Shown here: piece after piece, positions 43,020 through 53,737 of the stretch
Position numbering within the stretch: position 1 is the stretch's first letter
Layout: every line of letters begins with the position of its first letter
Assembly (NCBI RefSeq): GCF_001953055.1
Contig: NZ_CP019044.1
Span: forward strand, 2,108,001 to 2,172,000
Reading direction: 5' to 3'
DNA: 64,000 bases
Origin: Salaquimonas pukyongi
GTDB taxonomy: Bacteria; Pseudomonadota; Alphaproteobacteria; Rhizobiales; Rhizobiaceae
The notes under the pieces: model-generated
What the model saw: only the letters and a program-made list of their open reading frames with translations
Databases searched by the model: none
What the model was told of the DNA's origin: nothing
Translations under genes and position numbers: made by a program

Positions 43020-44222
43020 ATGCGCAAACTGCTGAAGTGGCTGCTCATCGCTCTTGTTCTCATGATCGCTGCAGCGCTTGTTCTGAGCCTGATCTACCGC
43101 GATCGGATCACCCGTCTGCTTGCCGTCAATTCGCTGTTCAGTGAAGAAAAAATCGTCGGCAATTTTTCAAACATGAAGGGCATGTTCTTTAATGCTCCCA
43201 TTCCGCCGGAAGGCCCCGGCGATGAGGTGGAGGAATGGCCGCGATGGCCAGCGCCCCTTCCCTCCAGCTTCCCGCATGATGGCAATGACATTGCCACCGG
43301 TACGTTTCTTGAGGAAACCGCAACAACCTCCCTGCTCGTGGTGCGCAATGGCGCCATTACCTTTGAGGAATACTATCTCGGCACGAAGCCGGACGATCTG
43401 CGCATCTCCTGGTCGGTGGCAAAGTCCTTTCTCTCTGCGGTTTTCGGCATTGCGGTGGAAAACGACCAGATTGAAAGCCTGGATGATCCCGTCACCAAAT
43501 ACGTTCCGGCGCTTACTGGCACCGCTTATGACGGCGTCACCATCCGCAACACACTCAACATGGCAACCGGCGTCAAGTTCAACGAGGACTATCTCGACTT
43601 CTGGAGCGACATCAACAAAATGGGCCGCACGCTGGCGCTCGGCACTTCGATGGATGATTTCGCCGCATCGCTGGATGAACGTGTCCGCGAACAGGGCACA
43701 GTGCGCCAATATACTTCCATCGACACCCATGTCCTGGCCATGGTGCTGCGCGCTGCCACAGGCAGAAGCCTGATCGAACTCGTCGGCGAACAGATCGTCG
43801 GGGCGATCGGCTTTGAAAAAGCGCCATACTACCTGACCGATGGCGAGGGTGTCGCCTTCGCGCTCGCCGGCCTTAACCTTACCACCCGGGATTATGCACG
43901 CTTCGGTCAAATGTTCCTGCAGCATGGCAAGTGGTACGGTAAGCAGATCGTTCCGCGTGAATGGGCAGACCAGTCGGTAGTGGCGACAGCGCCTGCACAA
44001 TCGGTCCGCGAAGACGGGTTCGGCTATGGCTATCAGTGGTGGATACCGCCAGGCGCGGCAGATGGCGAGTTCATGGCGCGCGGCATTTATGACCAATACA
44101 TCTACGTCAACCGAATCACCAACAGCGTCATCGTCAAGACCTCCGCCAACCGCAAATTCCGCGAACCGGGCAATGCAGAAAGAACCGTTGCGTTCTTCCG
44201 CGCCGTTGCCGGTGCAAAATAG
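43020..44222 (+). CDS. Beta-lactamase-fold serine hydrolase (class C / 6-aminohexanoate-dimer hydrolase-like)
   Basis: A 400-residue membrane-anchored hydrolase. It begins MRKLLKWLLIALVLMIAAAL, with GGAG before the ATG; the upstream in-frame start at 42993 lacks one. Catalytic SxxK is SVAK (ISWSVAKSFLSAV), the second motif is YTS (VRQYTSIDTHVL) rather than YxN, and GFGYGYQWWIP precedes the C-terminal part. It most resembles NylB-like esterases/amidases that hydrolyse short amides; true beta-lactamase activity is unlikely. Located close before the antiporter gene, same strand. Confidence 0.85.
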   Translation: MRKLLKWLLIALVLMIAAALVLSLIYRDRITRLLAVNSLFSEEKIVGNFSNMKGMFFNAPIPPEGPGDEVEEWPRWPAPLPSSFPHDGNDIATGTFLEETATTSLLVVRNGAITFEEYYLGTKPDDLRISWSVAKSFLSAVFGIAVENDQIESLDDPVTKYVPALTGTAYDGVTIRNTLNMATGVKFNEDYLDFWSDINKMGRTLALGTSMDDFAASLDERVREQGTVRQYTSIDTHVLAMVLRAATGRSLIELVGEQIVGAIGFEKAPYYLTDGEGVAFALAGLNLTTRDYARFGQMFLQHGKWYGKQIVPREWADQSVVATAPAQSVREDGFGYGYQWWIPPGAADGEFMARGIYDQYIYVNRITNSVIVKTSANRKFREPGNAERTVAFFRAVAGAK

Positions 44223-44278
44223 GTGACAAGCATGGCACAGGCCCGTGCCGCTGCCTGGGCGGGATCGCGGAGGAATAG

Positions 44279-46153
44279 ATGCACGCCATCGAGCTGAAAC
44301 TGGCCCTGGTTGGCCTTGCCGGCATTCTGGCGCAATGGATTTCCTGGCGCTTCAGCCTGCCGGCAATCGCCCTGCTGCTGCTGACCGGCCTTGCCGCCGG
44401 TCCCCTGACGGGAATGATCGATCCGGTTCGCGACTTCGGCGAGGTTTACCGGCCGGTCATTTCGCTCGCCGTTGCGATCATCCTGTTTGAAGGCGGCTTG
44501 ACCCTTAACCTCAAGGAAATCAGCGAAACCTCCAAGGCCGTTCGCCGCATCATCCTTGTTGGCGGGCCTTTGGTCTGGCTGTTTTCGACGCTGGCGGCCC
44601 ACTATGCCGGCGGCCTCTCCTGGCAGGCCGCGATTTTGCTGGGTGCCATTCTGGTGGTAACTGGGCCTACCGTCATCATGCCGCTGCTTCGCCAGGCAAG
44701 GCTGAAAAAGCGCGCTGCCTCCCTGCTGCGATGGGAAGCGATCGTCAACGATCCCATCGGCGCCCTGCTGGCGGTCTTGTCTTTCGAGATATTTCTCGTC
44801 GCCAACAATGTACACGAAGCTGAGAACCTGCTGTTTAACGGCGTAATCGCGGCGCTGATCGCCCTGCCGGGAGCCTGGCTGTTTTCAAAATTCATTGTCT
44901 GGCTGTTCCTGCGCGGCCATATCGCCGAATACCTCAAGGCGCCCTTTCTGCTCGTTGCAGCATTGATCGCCAATGCCGTCACCAACCTGTTTCTTGAAGA
45001 AGCCGGCCTGCTGACGGTAACGGTCATGGGCATCATTCTGGCCAATTCGCGCATTGCCAGCCTAGCGGAAATGAAACGCTTCAAGGAGACGATCACCGTT
45101 CTACTGGTCTCCGGCGTCTTCATTCTCCTGACCGCATCTCTTGATCTGAACCTGATCTACGAACTGGGCTGGCAGGCGGCCGCCTTTGTCGCGGCAATCC
45201 TGTTCATCGCCCGCCCCGTGGCGATCACCATAGCCACCATGGGCACGGGACTGACCTGGCAGGAACGCCTGTTGACCGCCTGGATTGCCCCGCGCGGGGT
45301 CGTTGCGGTTGCCATTGCCGGCATTTTCGGCACCGCCCTCGCCGAACAGGGCATCGCCGATGGCGAAAAGATGATCGCCTATACCTTCGCCGTCGTCGCT
45401 GCAACCATCCTGCTGCACGGTTTCAGCCTGCCGCTGCTGGCAAGACTGCTCAACCTGCGGGCGGTCGCAAAACCGGGCATTCTTGTCGTTGGCGGCTCCC
45501 CCTGGTCAATTGCACTGGCAGAAAAGCTCAAGGCCTGCGATGTGCCGGTGATGATCGCCGACGGGAACTGGAATCATCTGGGCCGCGCCCGCGCTCAAAG
45601 CATCCCGACCTATTTCGGCGACGTGCTTTCCGAACATGCTCACCACGAACTTGATATCGGCGTATGGTCCTCGCTCATCGCTGCAAGCGACAACGATGCC
45701 TACAATGCGCTGGTCTGCACCGAATTCGGTCCGGAGGTTGGCCGCGGCAACGTGTTGCAGATCGGTGACCGCGAGAGTGTCTCGGAAAAACGCGAATTGC
45801 ATTTTACCCTGGGCGGGCGGGCGCTGATGCGGCCCGGCATGTCCTATGACGAGATGAACGATAAAATCGCCAGTGGCTGGCAGATAACTTCATCCACGCT
45901 GAGCAAGGAGTTCAACTACGAGGCTTTCTTGAGTTCACGCCCTGAAGAGAGCCAGACCCTGTTCTGGTTCAAGCCGGGCGGTGTCTTTCATTTTGCCGCC
46001 AGCAATCCCGATGCAGCCCCAGGCGGCGATACGATCGTCATATCCTTCGGCCCGCCGCGAGATCGCTCTCGGAAGGCAAGGCCTACAAACGGACAAGCAA
46101 GCGGAAAGGCAAGCGGAAAGGCAAACGGGCAAGAAGATCGGGATGCCAAATAG
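44279..46153 (+). CDS. Na+/H+ antiporter (CPA1, NhaP-type) with C-terminal TrkA-N-like domain
   Basis: A 624-residue antiporter. About 12 TM helices span residues 5-395, including LFEGGLTLNLKEIS, GPTVIMPLLRQ, WEAIVNDPIGALL with the ND ion pair and AWIAPRGVVAVAIAGIFG. Residues about 400-510 form a Rossmann-like domain (GILVVGGSPWSIALAEKL ... DNDAYNALVCTEFG) that may sense nucleotides. A C-terminal tail is Lys/Gly/Ser-rich with a tandem GKASGKA repeat. The last codons overlap the prmA start. Whether Na+, K+ or both are moved is unknown. Confidence 0.9.
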   Translation: MHAIELKLALVGLAGILAQWISWRFSLPAIALLLLTGLAAGPLTGMIDPVRDFGEVYRPVISLAVAIILFEGGLTLNLKEISETSKAVRRIILVGGPLVWLFSTLAAHYAGGLSWQAAILLGAILVVTGPTVIMPLLRQARLKKRAASLLRWEAIVNDPIGALLAVLSFEIFLVANNVHEAENLLFNGVIAALIALPGAWLFSKFIVWLFLRGHIAEYLKAPFLLVAALIANAVTNLFLEEAGLLTVTVMGIILANSRIASLAEMKRFKETITVLLVSGVFILLTASLDLNLIYELGWQAAAFVAAILFIARPVAITIATMGTGLTWQERLLTAWIAPRGVVAVAIAGIFGTALAEQGIADGEKMIAYTFAVVAATILLHGFSLPLLARLLNLRAVAKPGILVVGGSPWSIALAEKLKACDVPVMIADGNWNHLGRARAQSIPTYFGDVLSEHAHHELDIGVWSSLIAASDNDAYNALVCTEFGPEVGRGNVLQIGDRESVSEKRELHFTLGGRALMRPGMSYDEMNDKIASGWQITSSTLSKEFNYEAFLSSRPEESQTLFWFKPGGVFHFAASNPDAAPGGDTIVISFGPPRDRSRKARPTNGQASGKASGKANGQEDRDAK

Positions 46154-47033
46154 CATGCAGCAGATACGCCTTCATTTCGATGTGCACGCTGATCTTGCGC
46201 AGTCAGCCTACCAGGCACTCGACACCGCACTGGAAGAAACCGGCTTTCCCGTTGCCGTGTTCGAGACGGACGAGAAGAATGCCGTCTGGACTGTCTCGGT
46301 CTATTGCGGTGAAGACGCCCGTGCCCAGGTGAGCACGGCTATAAAGTCCGTCATGGATAGCCTCGGCGTTACCCCGAATATCGGTGAAGAGGCATTGGCG
46401 GACGAAAACTGGGTTGAAAAAACCCTGCAGGACCTTGCGCCGGTTCACGCCGGCAGGTTCGTCGTCCATGGCAGTCATGACCGCAATACGGTGCGCCCTT
46501 ACGAGCATGGCATTTGGATCGATGCGGCCATGGCTTTCGGCACCGGTCATCATGGCACGACCGCCGGGTGCCTCCACATGATCGGCCGGGCAATGAAACG
46601 GTGCCGGTTCTTCAATGCCCTTGATCTTGGCACCGGCACCGGCGTGCTTGCGATTGCCATCGCAAAGGCAGCCCACATACCGGTTCTGGCTACCGATATC
46701 GACGGCATTGCAACAAGGATTGCCATGGAGAACGCACGCCTGAATGGCGTTGGAGATGCGGTTACGGCCATCACCGCACGCGGGTTTTCCCATCGCGCAA
46801 TTGCTGTCCGTAAACCCTATGACCTGATTGTTGCCAACATTCTGGCGCGTCCCCTGCAAACCATGGCACGCGACTTTGCCAGCCATTTGGCGCCTGGCGG
46901 AACCGCGATCCTGTCAGGCCTGCTTCCCCGTCAAAGGGCACGCATCGCCGCCAGCTACCGCCTGCAGGGACTTCACTTTGTCCACGCGCATTATCGGGAC
47001 GGGTGGATGACCATGGAGTTTCGCAAGCCGTAA
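46143..47033 (+). CDS. prmA: Ribosomal protein L11 methyltransferase
   Basis: A 296-residue SAM-dependent enzyme that trimethylates L11. The PrmA fold shows WVEKTLQDLAPVHAGRF in the N-terminal part, AMAFGTGHHGTTAGCL, the SAM site ALDLGTGTGVLAIAIAKA near residue 160, and DLIVANILARPL (NI-L-A catalytic segment). The ATG at 46143 overlaps the antiporter stop; a second ATG at 46155 is also possible. A longer frame to 45981 lies inside the antiporter gene and is rejected. Confidence 0.94.
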   Translation: MPNSMQQIRLHFDVHADLAQSAYQALDTALEETGFPVAVFETDEKNAVWTVSVYCGEDARAQVSTAIKSVMDSLGVTPNIGEEALADENWVEKTLQDLAPVHAGRFVVHGSHDRNTVRPYEHGIWIDAAMAFGTGHHGTTAGCLHMIGRAMKRCRFFNALDLGTGTGVLAIAIAKAAHIPVLATDIDGIATRIAMENARLNGVGDAVTAITARGFSHRAIAVRKPYDLIVANILARPLQTMARDFASHLAPGGTAILSGLLPRQRARIAASYRLQGLHFVHAHYRDGWMTMEFRKP

Positions 47034-47064
47034 CCTGGCAAATGGCAATGCAGTTTTGGGCGCT

Positions 47065-47375
47065 TAGAGCGTGTCCTGGTTGGATGGAATCGTTTGAGCG
47101 CCGGGAGTTTGGTCTTCGGCAAGGAGGAAAATGCGACGCAGTGCAGGCACTGTTAGTATTTTCCGACGCTGCCCGAAGGGCAAGGAACCAAGTTCAAACG
47201 ATTGCAGAAAACCCAATACATTCATGATGTTAAGTGCCCGGCTGTGGTGTCTTTTGCGCTCTGGCTTCGTCGAAATCCTCGCAGGATGGATAAACATCCT
47301 GCTGTGGTCTTCTCCTTGCCAGAGGCGAAAAATCCATCCATTCAAACTGCTTCCAGCCAAACGAGACACGCTCTA
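47065..47375. repeat. Hairpin repeat element, copy 1, with 11-bp terminal inverted repeats
   Basis: A 311-base element bounded by TAGAGCGTGTC (47065-47075) and GACACGCTCTA (47365-47375), a perfect 11-bp inverted pair. Inside is a long hairpin: AATCGTTTGA (47088-47097) with TCAAACGATT (47194-47203), GGAAAAT (47126-47132) with ATTTTCC (47158-47164), and CAGTGC with GCACTG at the tip. It carries no credible gene and resembles a MITE or dispersed hairpin repeat. The right end overlaps the DUF1127 stop codon. Confidence 0.75.
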
Positions 47376-47540
47376 GAGAAAGCGGGTGCCAGAAACGGGA
47401 TGTTCAATCTCTTCGCGGGTAAACCCGGCGCGCTTCAGCGTTTCGGCATCATAGTGGCGCAGAATCGCATTGACCTGGGCGCGAGCTTCGCGCTGGCGTG
47501 CTTCGATGATTCTGTTTCCGAGAGTTCTAAAAAGGGACAT
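47373..47540 (-). CDS. DUF1127 small protein
   Basis: A 55-residue basic protein: MSLFRTLGNRIIEARQREAR, then HYDAETLKRAGFTREEIEHPVSGTRFL. The domain is common in alphaproteobacteria, often in short stress-regulated proteins, and the molecular role is poorly known. The ATG at 47540 is chosen over one 17 codons upstream because the family begins at about MSLF; AGG lies upstream. Its TAG stop is made by the terminal inverted repeat of the adjoining hairpin element. Confidence 0.82.
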   Translation of the reverse strand: MSLFRTLGNRIIEARQREARAQVNAILRHYDAETLKRAGFTREEIEHPVSGTRFL

Positions 47541-47659
47541 GGCGACTACCTGTTGCTTGCATTCCCTCCCACCGCAAATAGCTAGGTGCATTCGACATCA
47601 TCAGCAAGGCGGATCGGCTCACGTCTCCCTTGCAATCGGCGCATGGCTGCGTTTACTGA

Positions 47660-47813
47660 AAGCCAGAGCAGCTGGAAGCAGCTTGAACGCCGGTAACCGG
47701 GTCTTCGGCAGGGCGCAAAAAGCAGCAGTGCAGGCATTGTCAGCTTTTTGCAACGCGGTCCGACGGCCCGGGAACTAGGTTCAGGGGTTTCCATCTGACC
47801 AGGACACGCTCTA
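47660..47813. repeat. Hairpin repeat element, copy 2 (diverged)
   Basis: Direct repeat of about 105 bases of copy 1 (47683-47785 against 47095-47202), keeping TTGA-CGCCGG, GTCTTCGGCA, GCAGTGCAGGCA-TGT and GGGAAC-A-GTTCA. The stem GCAAAAAGC/GCTTTTTGC replaces GGAAAAT/ATTTTCC of copy 1, so the pairing is conserved while the bases differ. It ends with GACACGCTCTA (47803-47813). A left terminal repeat, if any, is degenerate (perhaps TAGGTGC at 47583). Confidence 0.65.
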
Positions 47814-47845
47814 ACACCATCCCGGTTCCGCAGAGGTAGGCTAGC

Positions 47846-49681
47846 TTGTTTCAAACCTTTAATGCACCACCTGCTGCCGCCGCAGATGGCCGCCTTGACA
47901 ACCTTCGTGACGCCATGGCCCAGGCCGGCATCGGATGGTATCTGGTTCCCCATGGCGATGAACACCAGAACGAATACCTGCCCCCTTGCGCCGAGCGGCT
48001 TGCCTATCTGACCGGCTTTACCGGTTCTGCCGGGTTTGCCATCGTCGGCAAAACACAGGCATTTCTGTTTGTCGACGGGCGCTATGCCCTTCAGGCAGAA
48101 AACCAGGTCAACAGCAGTGATTTTGAAATCCGCAGCCTGGTGACACAACCACCCGCACGCTTTGCCGCCGGCATCCTGCAGGAAAACGATGCGGTCGGCT
48201 TCGATCCCTGGACGATGACCATCGCACAGGCCAAGAGCTGGGAGAAGGCCTGTTCGAAAGCCGGAGCAACCCTCAAACCGGTCGGCAACCTGATCGACCG
48301 GATCTGGCATGACCGCCCGTCACCACCGCTGGGCAGGGCCTGGCTGCACCCCGAACGGTTTTCGGGCAAGCCGGCGCAAGACAAACTGGCCGGCCTTGCA
48401 GAAAAGCTGAAGGAGGCTGGCGCCGACTGCCTGCTGGCGACCGATCCCGCATCAATTGCCTGGACGTTCAACCTGCGCGGCAGCGATGTTGCCCACAATC
48501 CGCTGGCGCTCGCCTTCGCCGTGCTGTTTGCAGATGGAACAAAACCCGTGCTCTTCATCGACCGCCGCAAACTCGACGATGAAACAGAAGCCGGGCTTGA
48601 GGCCCTGGCGGAACTGCGAAAACCCTCCGATCTGAATGACTGGCTTGCCGCCAATGCCGATGGCCACAGTTTCCACTGCGATCCGCAGCTGGTTGTCCGT
48701 GCTCTTGCCGATGGCATCACCGGCGCCGGAGGGCGGATCATCGAGGGGCAGGATCCGGTGGCCCTGTTGCGGGCGGTCAAGAACGGGGTTGAACTTGCAG
48801 GCGCACGAGATGCCCATCTGCGCGATGGTGTTGCCATGGTGCGCTTTCTTGCCTGGCTTGACGGCCAGGAGCCGGGCTCCGTGGACGAGATCGGCGCTGC
48901 CTGCAAGCTGGAGACAATGCGCCGCCAAACCGCAGCCGCAATGAACAGCGAATTGAAGGAAATCTCCTTCGACACGATATCTGGTGCCGGACCCAATGGC
49001 GCGATCATCCACTACCGGGTGACCGAGGCAACCAACGCCACGCTTCAGCCGAACAATCTTTATCTCGTTGATTCAGGCGGACAATATGAAGACGGAACCA
49101 CGGACATTACCCGCACCGTTGCAATCGGCGACCCGCCAAAGGGCGCAGCACGCGACTATACCCTTGTTCTCAAGGGGCACATCGCCATCGCCACAATACG
49201 CTTTCCGGAAGGAACCCGCGGTGTCGACCTGGATTCCCACGCCCGCAAACCACTGTGGCAGGCCGGCAAGGATTTCGCCCACGGCACAGGCCATGGCATC
49301 GGCGCATTTCTCAACGTGCATGAAGGCCCCCAATCGATCTCCAAACGCGGAATGCAGGAATTGCTGCCTGGAATGATCATCTCCAACGAGCCCGGCTACT
49401 ATCGCGAGGGGCACTATGGCATCCGGCTGGAGAACCTCGTGATCGTTAAAGAAGCATCGTCAATTGCAGGTGGCGACATGCCGATGCTGGGGTTTGAAAC
49501 GATCACATTGTGCCCGTTCGACCACAGGCTGATTGACGCCGGCCTTCTGTCACCGCATGAAACCGAATGGCTGAACACCTATCATGACGCAGTTCATCGG
49601 GCGCTTTCGCCCCATCTGGAGGACGCGGAACGTGCCTGGCTTCAGCAGGCTACCCGCCCGCTGTTAGAGTCAAAGCCCTAA
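47846..49681 (+). CDS. Xaa-Pro aminopeptidase (aminopeptidase P, M24B)
   Basis: A 611-residue peptidase that removes N-terminal residues before proline. Two creatinase-like N-terminal domains precede the pita-bread M24 domain at about 320-550. Metal ligands: two Asp in DSGGQYEDGTTDITRTV, His in FAHGTGHGIGAFLNV, Glu in IISNEPGYY and Glu in IRLENLVIV. The long three-domain form is common in alphaproteobacteria. It starts with TTG, with AGAGG and TAGG upstream. Its 3' end overlaps azlD by 12 bases on the other strand. Confidence 0.93.
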   Translation: MFQTFNAPPAAAADGRLDNLRDAMAQAGIGWYLVPHGDEHQNEYLPPCAERLAYLTGFTGSAGFAIVGKTQAFLFVDGRYALQAENQVNSSDFEIRSLVTQPPARFAAGILQENDAVGFDPWTMTIAQAKSWEKACSKAGATLKPVGNLIDRIWHDRPSPPLGRAWLHPERFSGKPAQDKLAGLAEKLKEAGADCLLATDPASIAWTFNLRGSDVAHNPLALAFAVLFADGTKPVLFIDRRKLDDETEAGLEALAELRKPSDLNDWLAANADGHSFHCDPQLVVRALADGITGAGGRIIEGQDPVALLRAVKNGVELAGARDAHLRDGVAMVRFLAWLDGQEPGSVDEIGAACKLETMRRQTAAAMNSELKEISFDTISGAGPNGAIIHYRVTEATNATLQPNNLYLVDSGGQYEDGTTDITRTVAIGDPPKGAARDYTLVLKGHIAIATIRFPEGTRGVDLDSHARKPLWQAGKDFAHGTGHGIGAFLNVHEGPQSISKRGMQELLPGMIISNEPGYYREGHYGIRLENLVIVKEASSIAGGDMPMLGFETITLCPFDHRLIDAGLLSPHETEWLNTYHDAVHRALSPHLEDAERAWLQQATRPLLESKP

Positions 49682-49985
49682 CTGGCGCAACATCACCAGC
49701 AGGCCGATGCCCAGAGCGATTACCGCAACGGGCGGCAGGCGCAGACAGGCGAGTCCTGCTGCAATCATGGCAATCATTTCCGCCGGCCCGGCGGTCAGTG
49801 CGGGTGGCAGAACCAGCGTCGTGATAACCGCGGCCGGCACGGCTTCAAGCCCCGCCTGTACCGGCGCGGGAATACGCTGGAAACGCGCCAGAACCAGATA
49901 GCCCGCAGCGCGCGTTGCAAGGGTCACCAGGCCCAGCATGGCAATCAGCAGCGCCACCTCATGGCGGCCGTAAAATGCCAGCACC

Positions 49986-49993
<8 letters not shown>
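49670..49993 (-). CDS. azlD: AzlD, branched-chain amino acid export subunit
   Basis: A 107-residue membrane protein with four hydrophobic helices: ALLIAMLGLVTLATRAAGYLVL, VQAGLEAVPAAVITTLVLPPALT, and GPAEMIAMIAAGLACLRLPPVAVIALGIGLLVML in parts. With AzlC it forms an amino-acid exporter. Its start overlaps the azlC stop by eight bases. Confidence 0.9.
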
Positions 49994-52972
<2,979 letters not shown>

Positions 52973-53009
52973 TTATTTTGAACGTGGTGTGAATGAAAGG
53001 CGTGCGGTG

Positions 53010-53645
53010 TCAGCGTGCTTCGTAGAGCAGCCTTTGCAGGCGTGATATCTTGCTGGATGCGGCATATTCCCGGCGATCGAAATTCCGCTGCGCCCTGGCC
53101 GTCTTGCGGATGATCGCATCAAGCCTCAGCCTTGCAAAGCCGCCGAAATCGGCGCAGCCAAGGGCAACATTGCCCTTCATGCGCATCAATTCCTTTTCCA
53201 GCGCCTTCGCGCCGGCCTTGGCAATCTCGCCATGGTTTTCCTCATGGCGCTTCAATTCCCGCCAGAAGGCATCCCAGCGCTTGCGGACCTGCGTTTTGGC
53301 CGCACCCCTGCCCTTCCATTTCGGATAGATGTAGCGGATCTTCAAATACACATCGACATCCTCGACAATGCATTTGCCTTTCTTGATTGAAATCTTCGGC
53401 TCGCCGAAGTCGAGCTCGGTCTCCGTTGCTGCTACCGCGTGGCTCAGACTGATGCGGTTCGACCCGCCGCGCAGCATGCTCGCATTGAGGGCCTTGCCGC
53501 TCTTGCCCGATATCGGATAATACGTCGTTTTGACACTGACCTTGACCTTGGCCGACGCATCGCCTGCCATTCCTGGCGAAAAACAAAAGCCCACCATCAA
53601 ACCAAGAACGGCGCAGATTGTGGTGCCAATCCTCCTGCGAGCCAT
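53010..53645 (-). CDS. DUF922 secreted metallopeptidase-like protein
   Basis: A 211-residue exported protein. It opens MARRRIGTTICAVLGLMVGFCFS, a signal peptide, with a strong GAGGAGG just upstream. The DUF922 domain holds RHEENHGEI, an HExxH-like zinc motif, and VEDVDVYLKIRYIYPKWK. Such proteins are predicted zinc peptidases of unknown substrate. An in-frame start 32 codons earlier is rejected because it precedes the ribosome site. The start lies 92 bases from the recN stop, same strand, so co-transcription with recN is possible. Confidence 0.85.
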   Translation of the reverse strand: MARRRIGTTICAVLGLMVGFCFSPGMAGDASAKVKVSVKTTYYPISGKSGKALNASMLRGGSNRISLSHAVAATETELDFGEPKISIKKGKCIVEDVDVYLKIRYIYPKWKGRGAAKTQVRKRWDAFWRELKRHEENHGEIAKAGAKALEKELMRMKGNVALGCADFGGFARLRLDAIIRKTARAQRNFDRREYAASSKISRLQRLLYEAR

Positions 53646-53737
53646 CAATCCCTCCTCGATGCGACCCCGTTCGTTGAATTTTCTACACTCTTGCCCGCCA
53701 GTCAAGCACGGCGGTGCGAAGCTGAAACCTTGCTGGT

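Noticed and set aside
47582-48310. A 242-codon minus-strand frame across the repeat and the aminopeptidase P gene
   Set aside because: It runs through repeat copy 2 and antisense to a clear M24 peptidase; the translation reflects the hairpin repeat.
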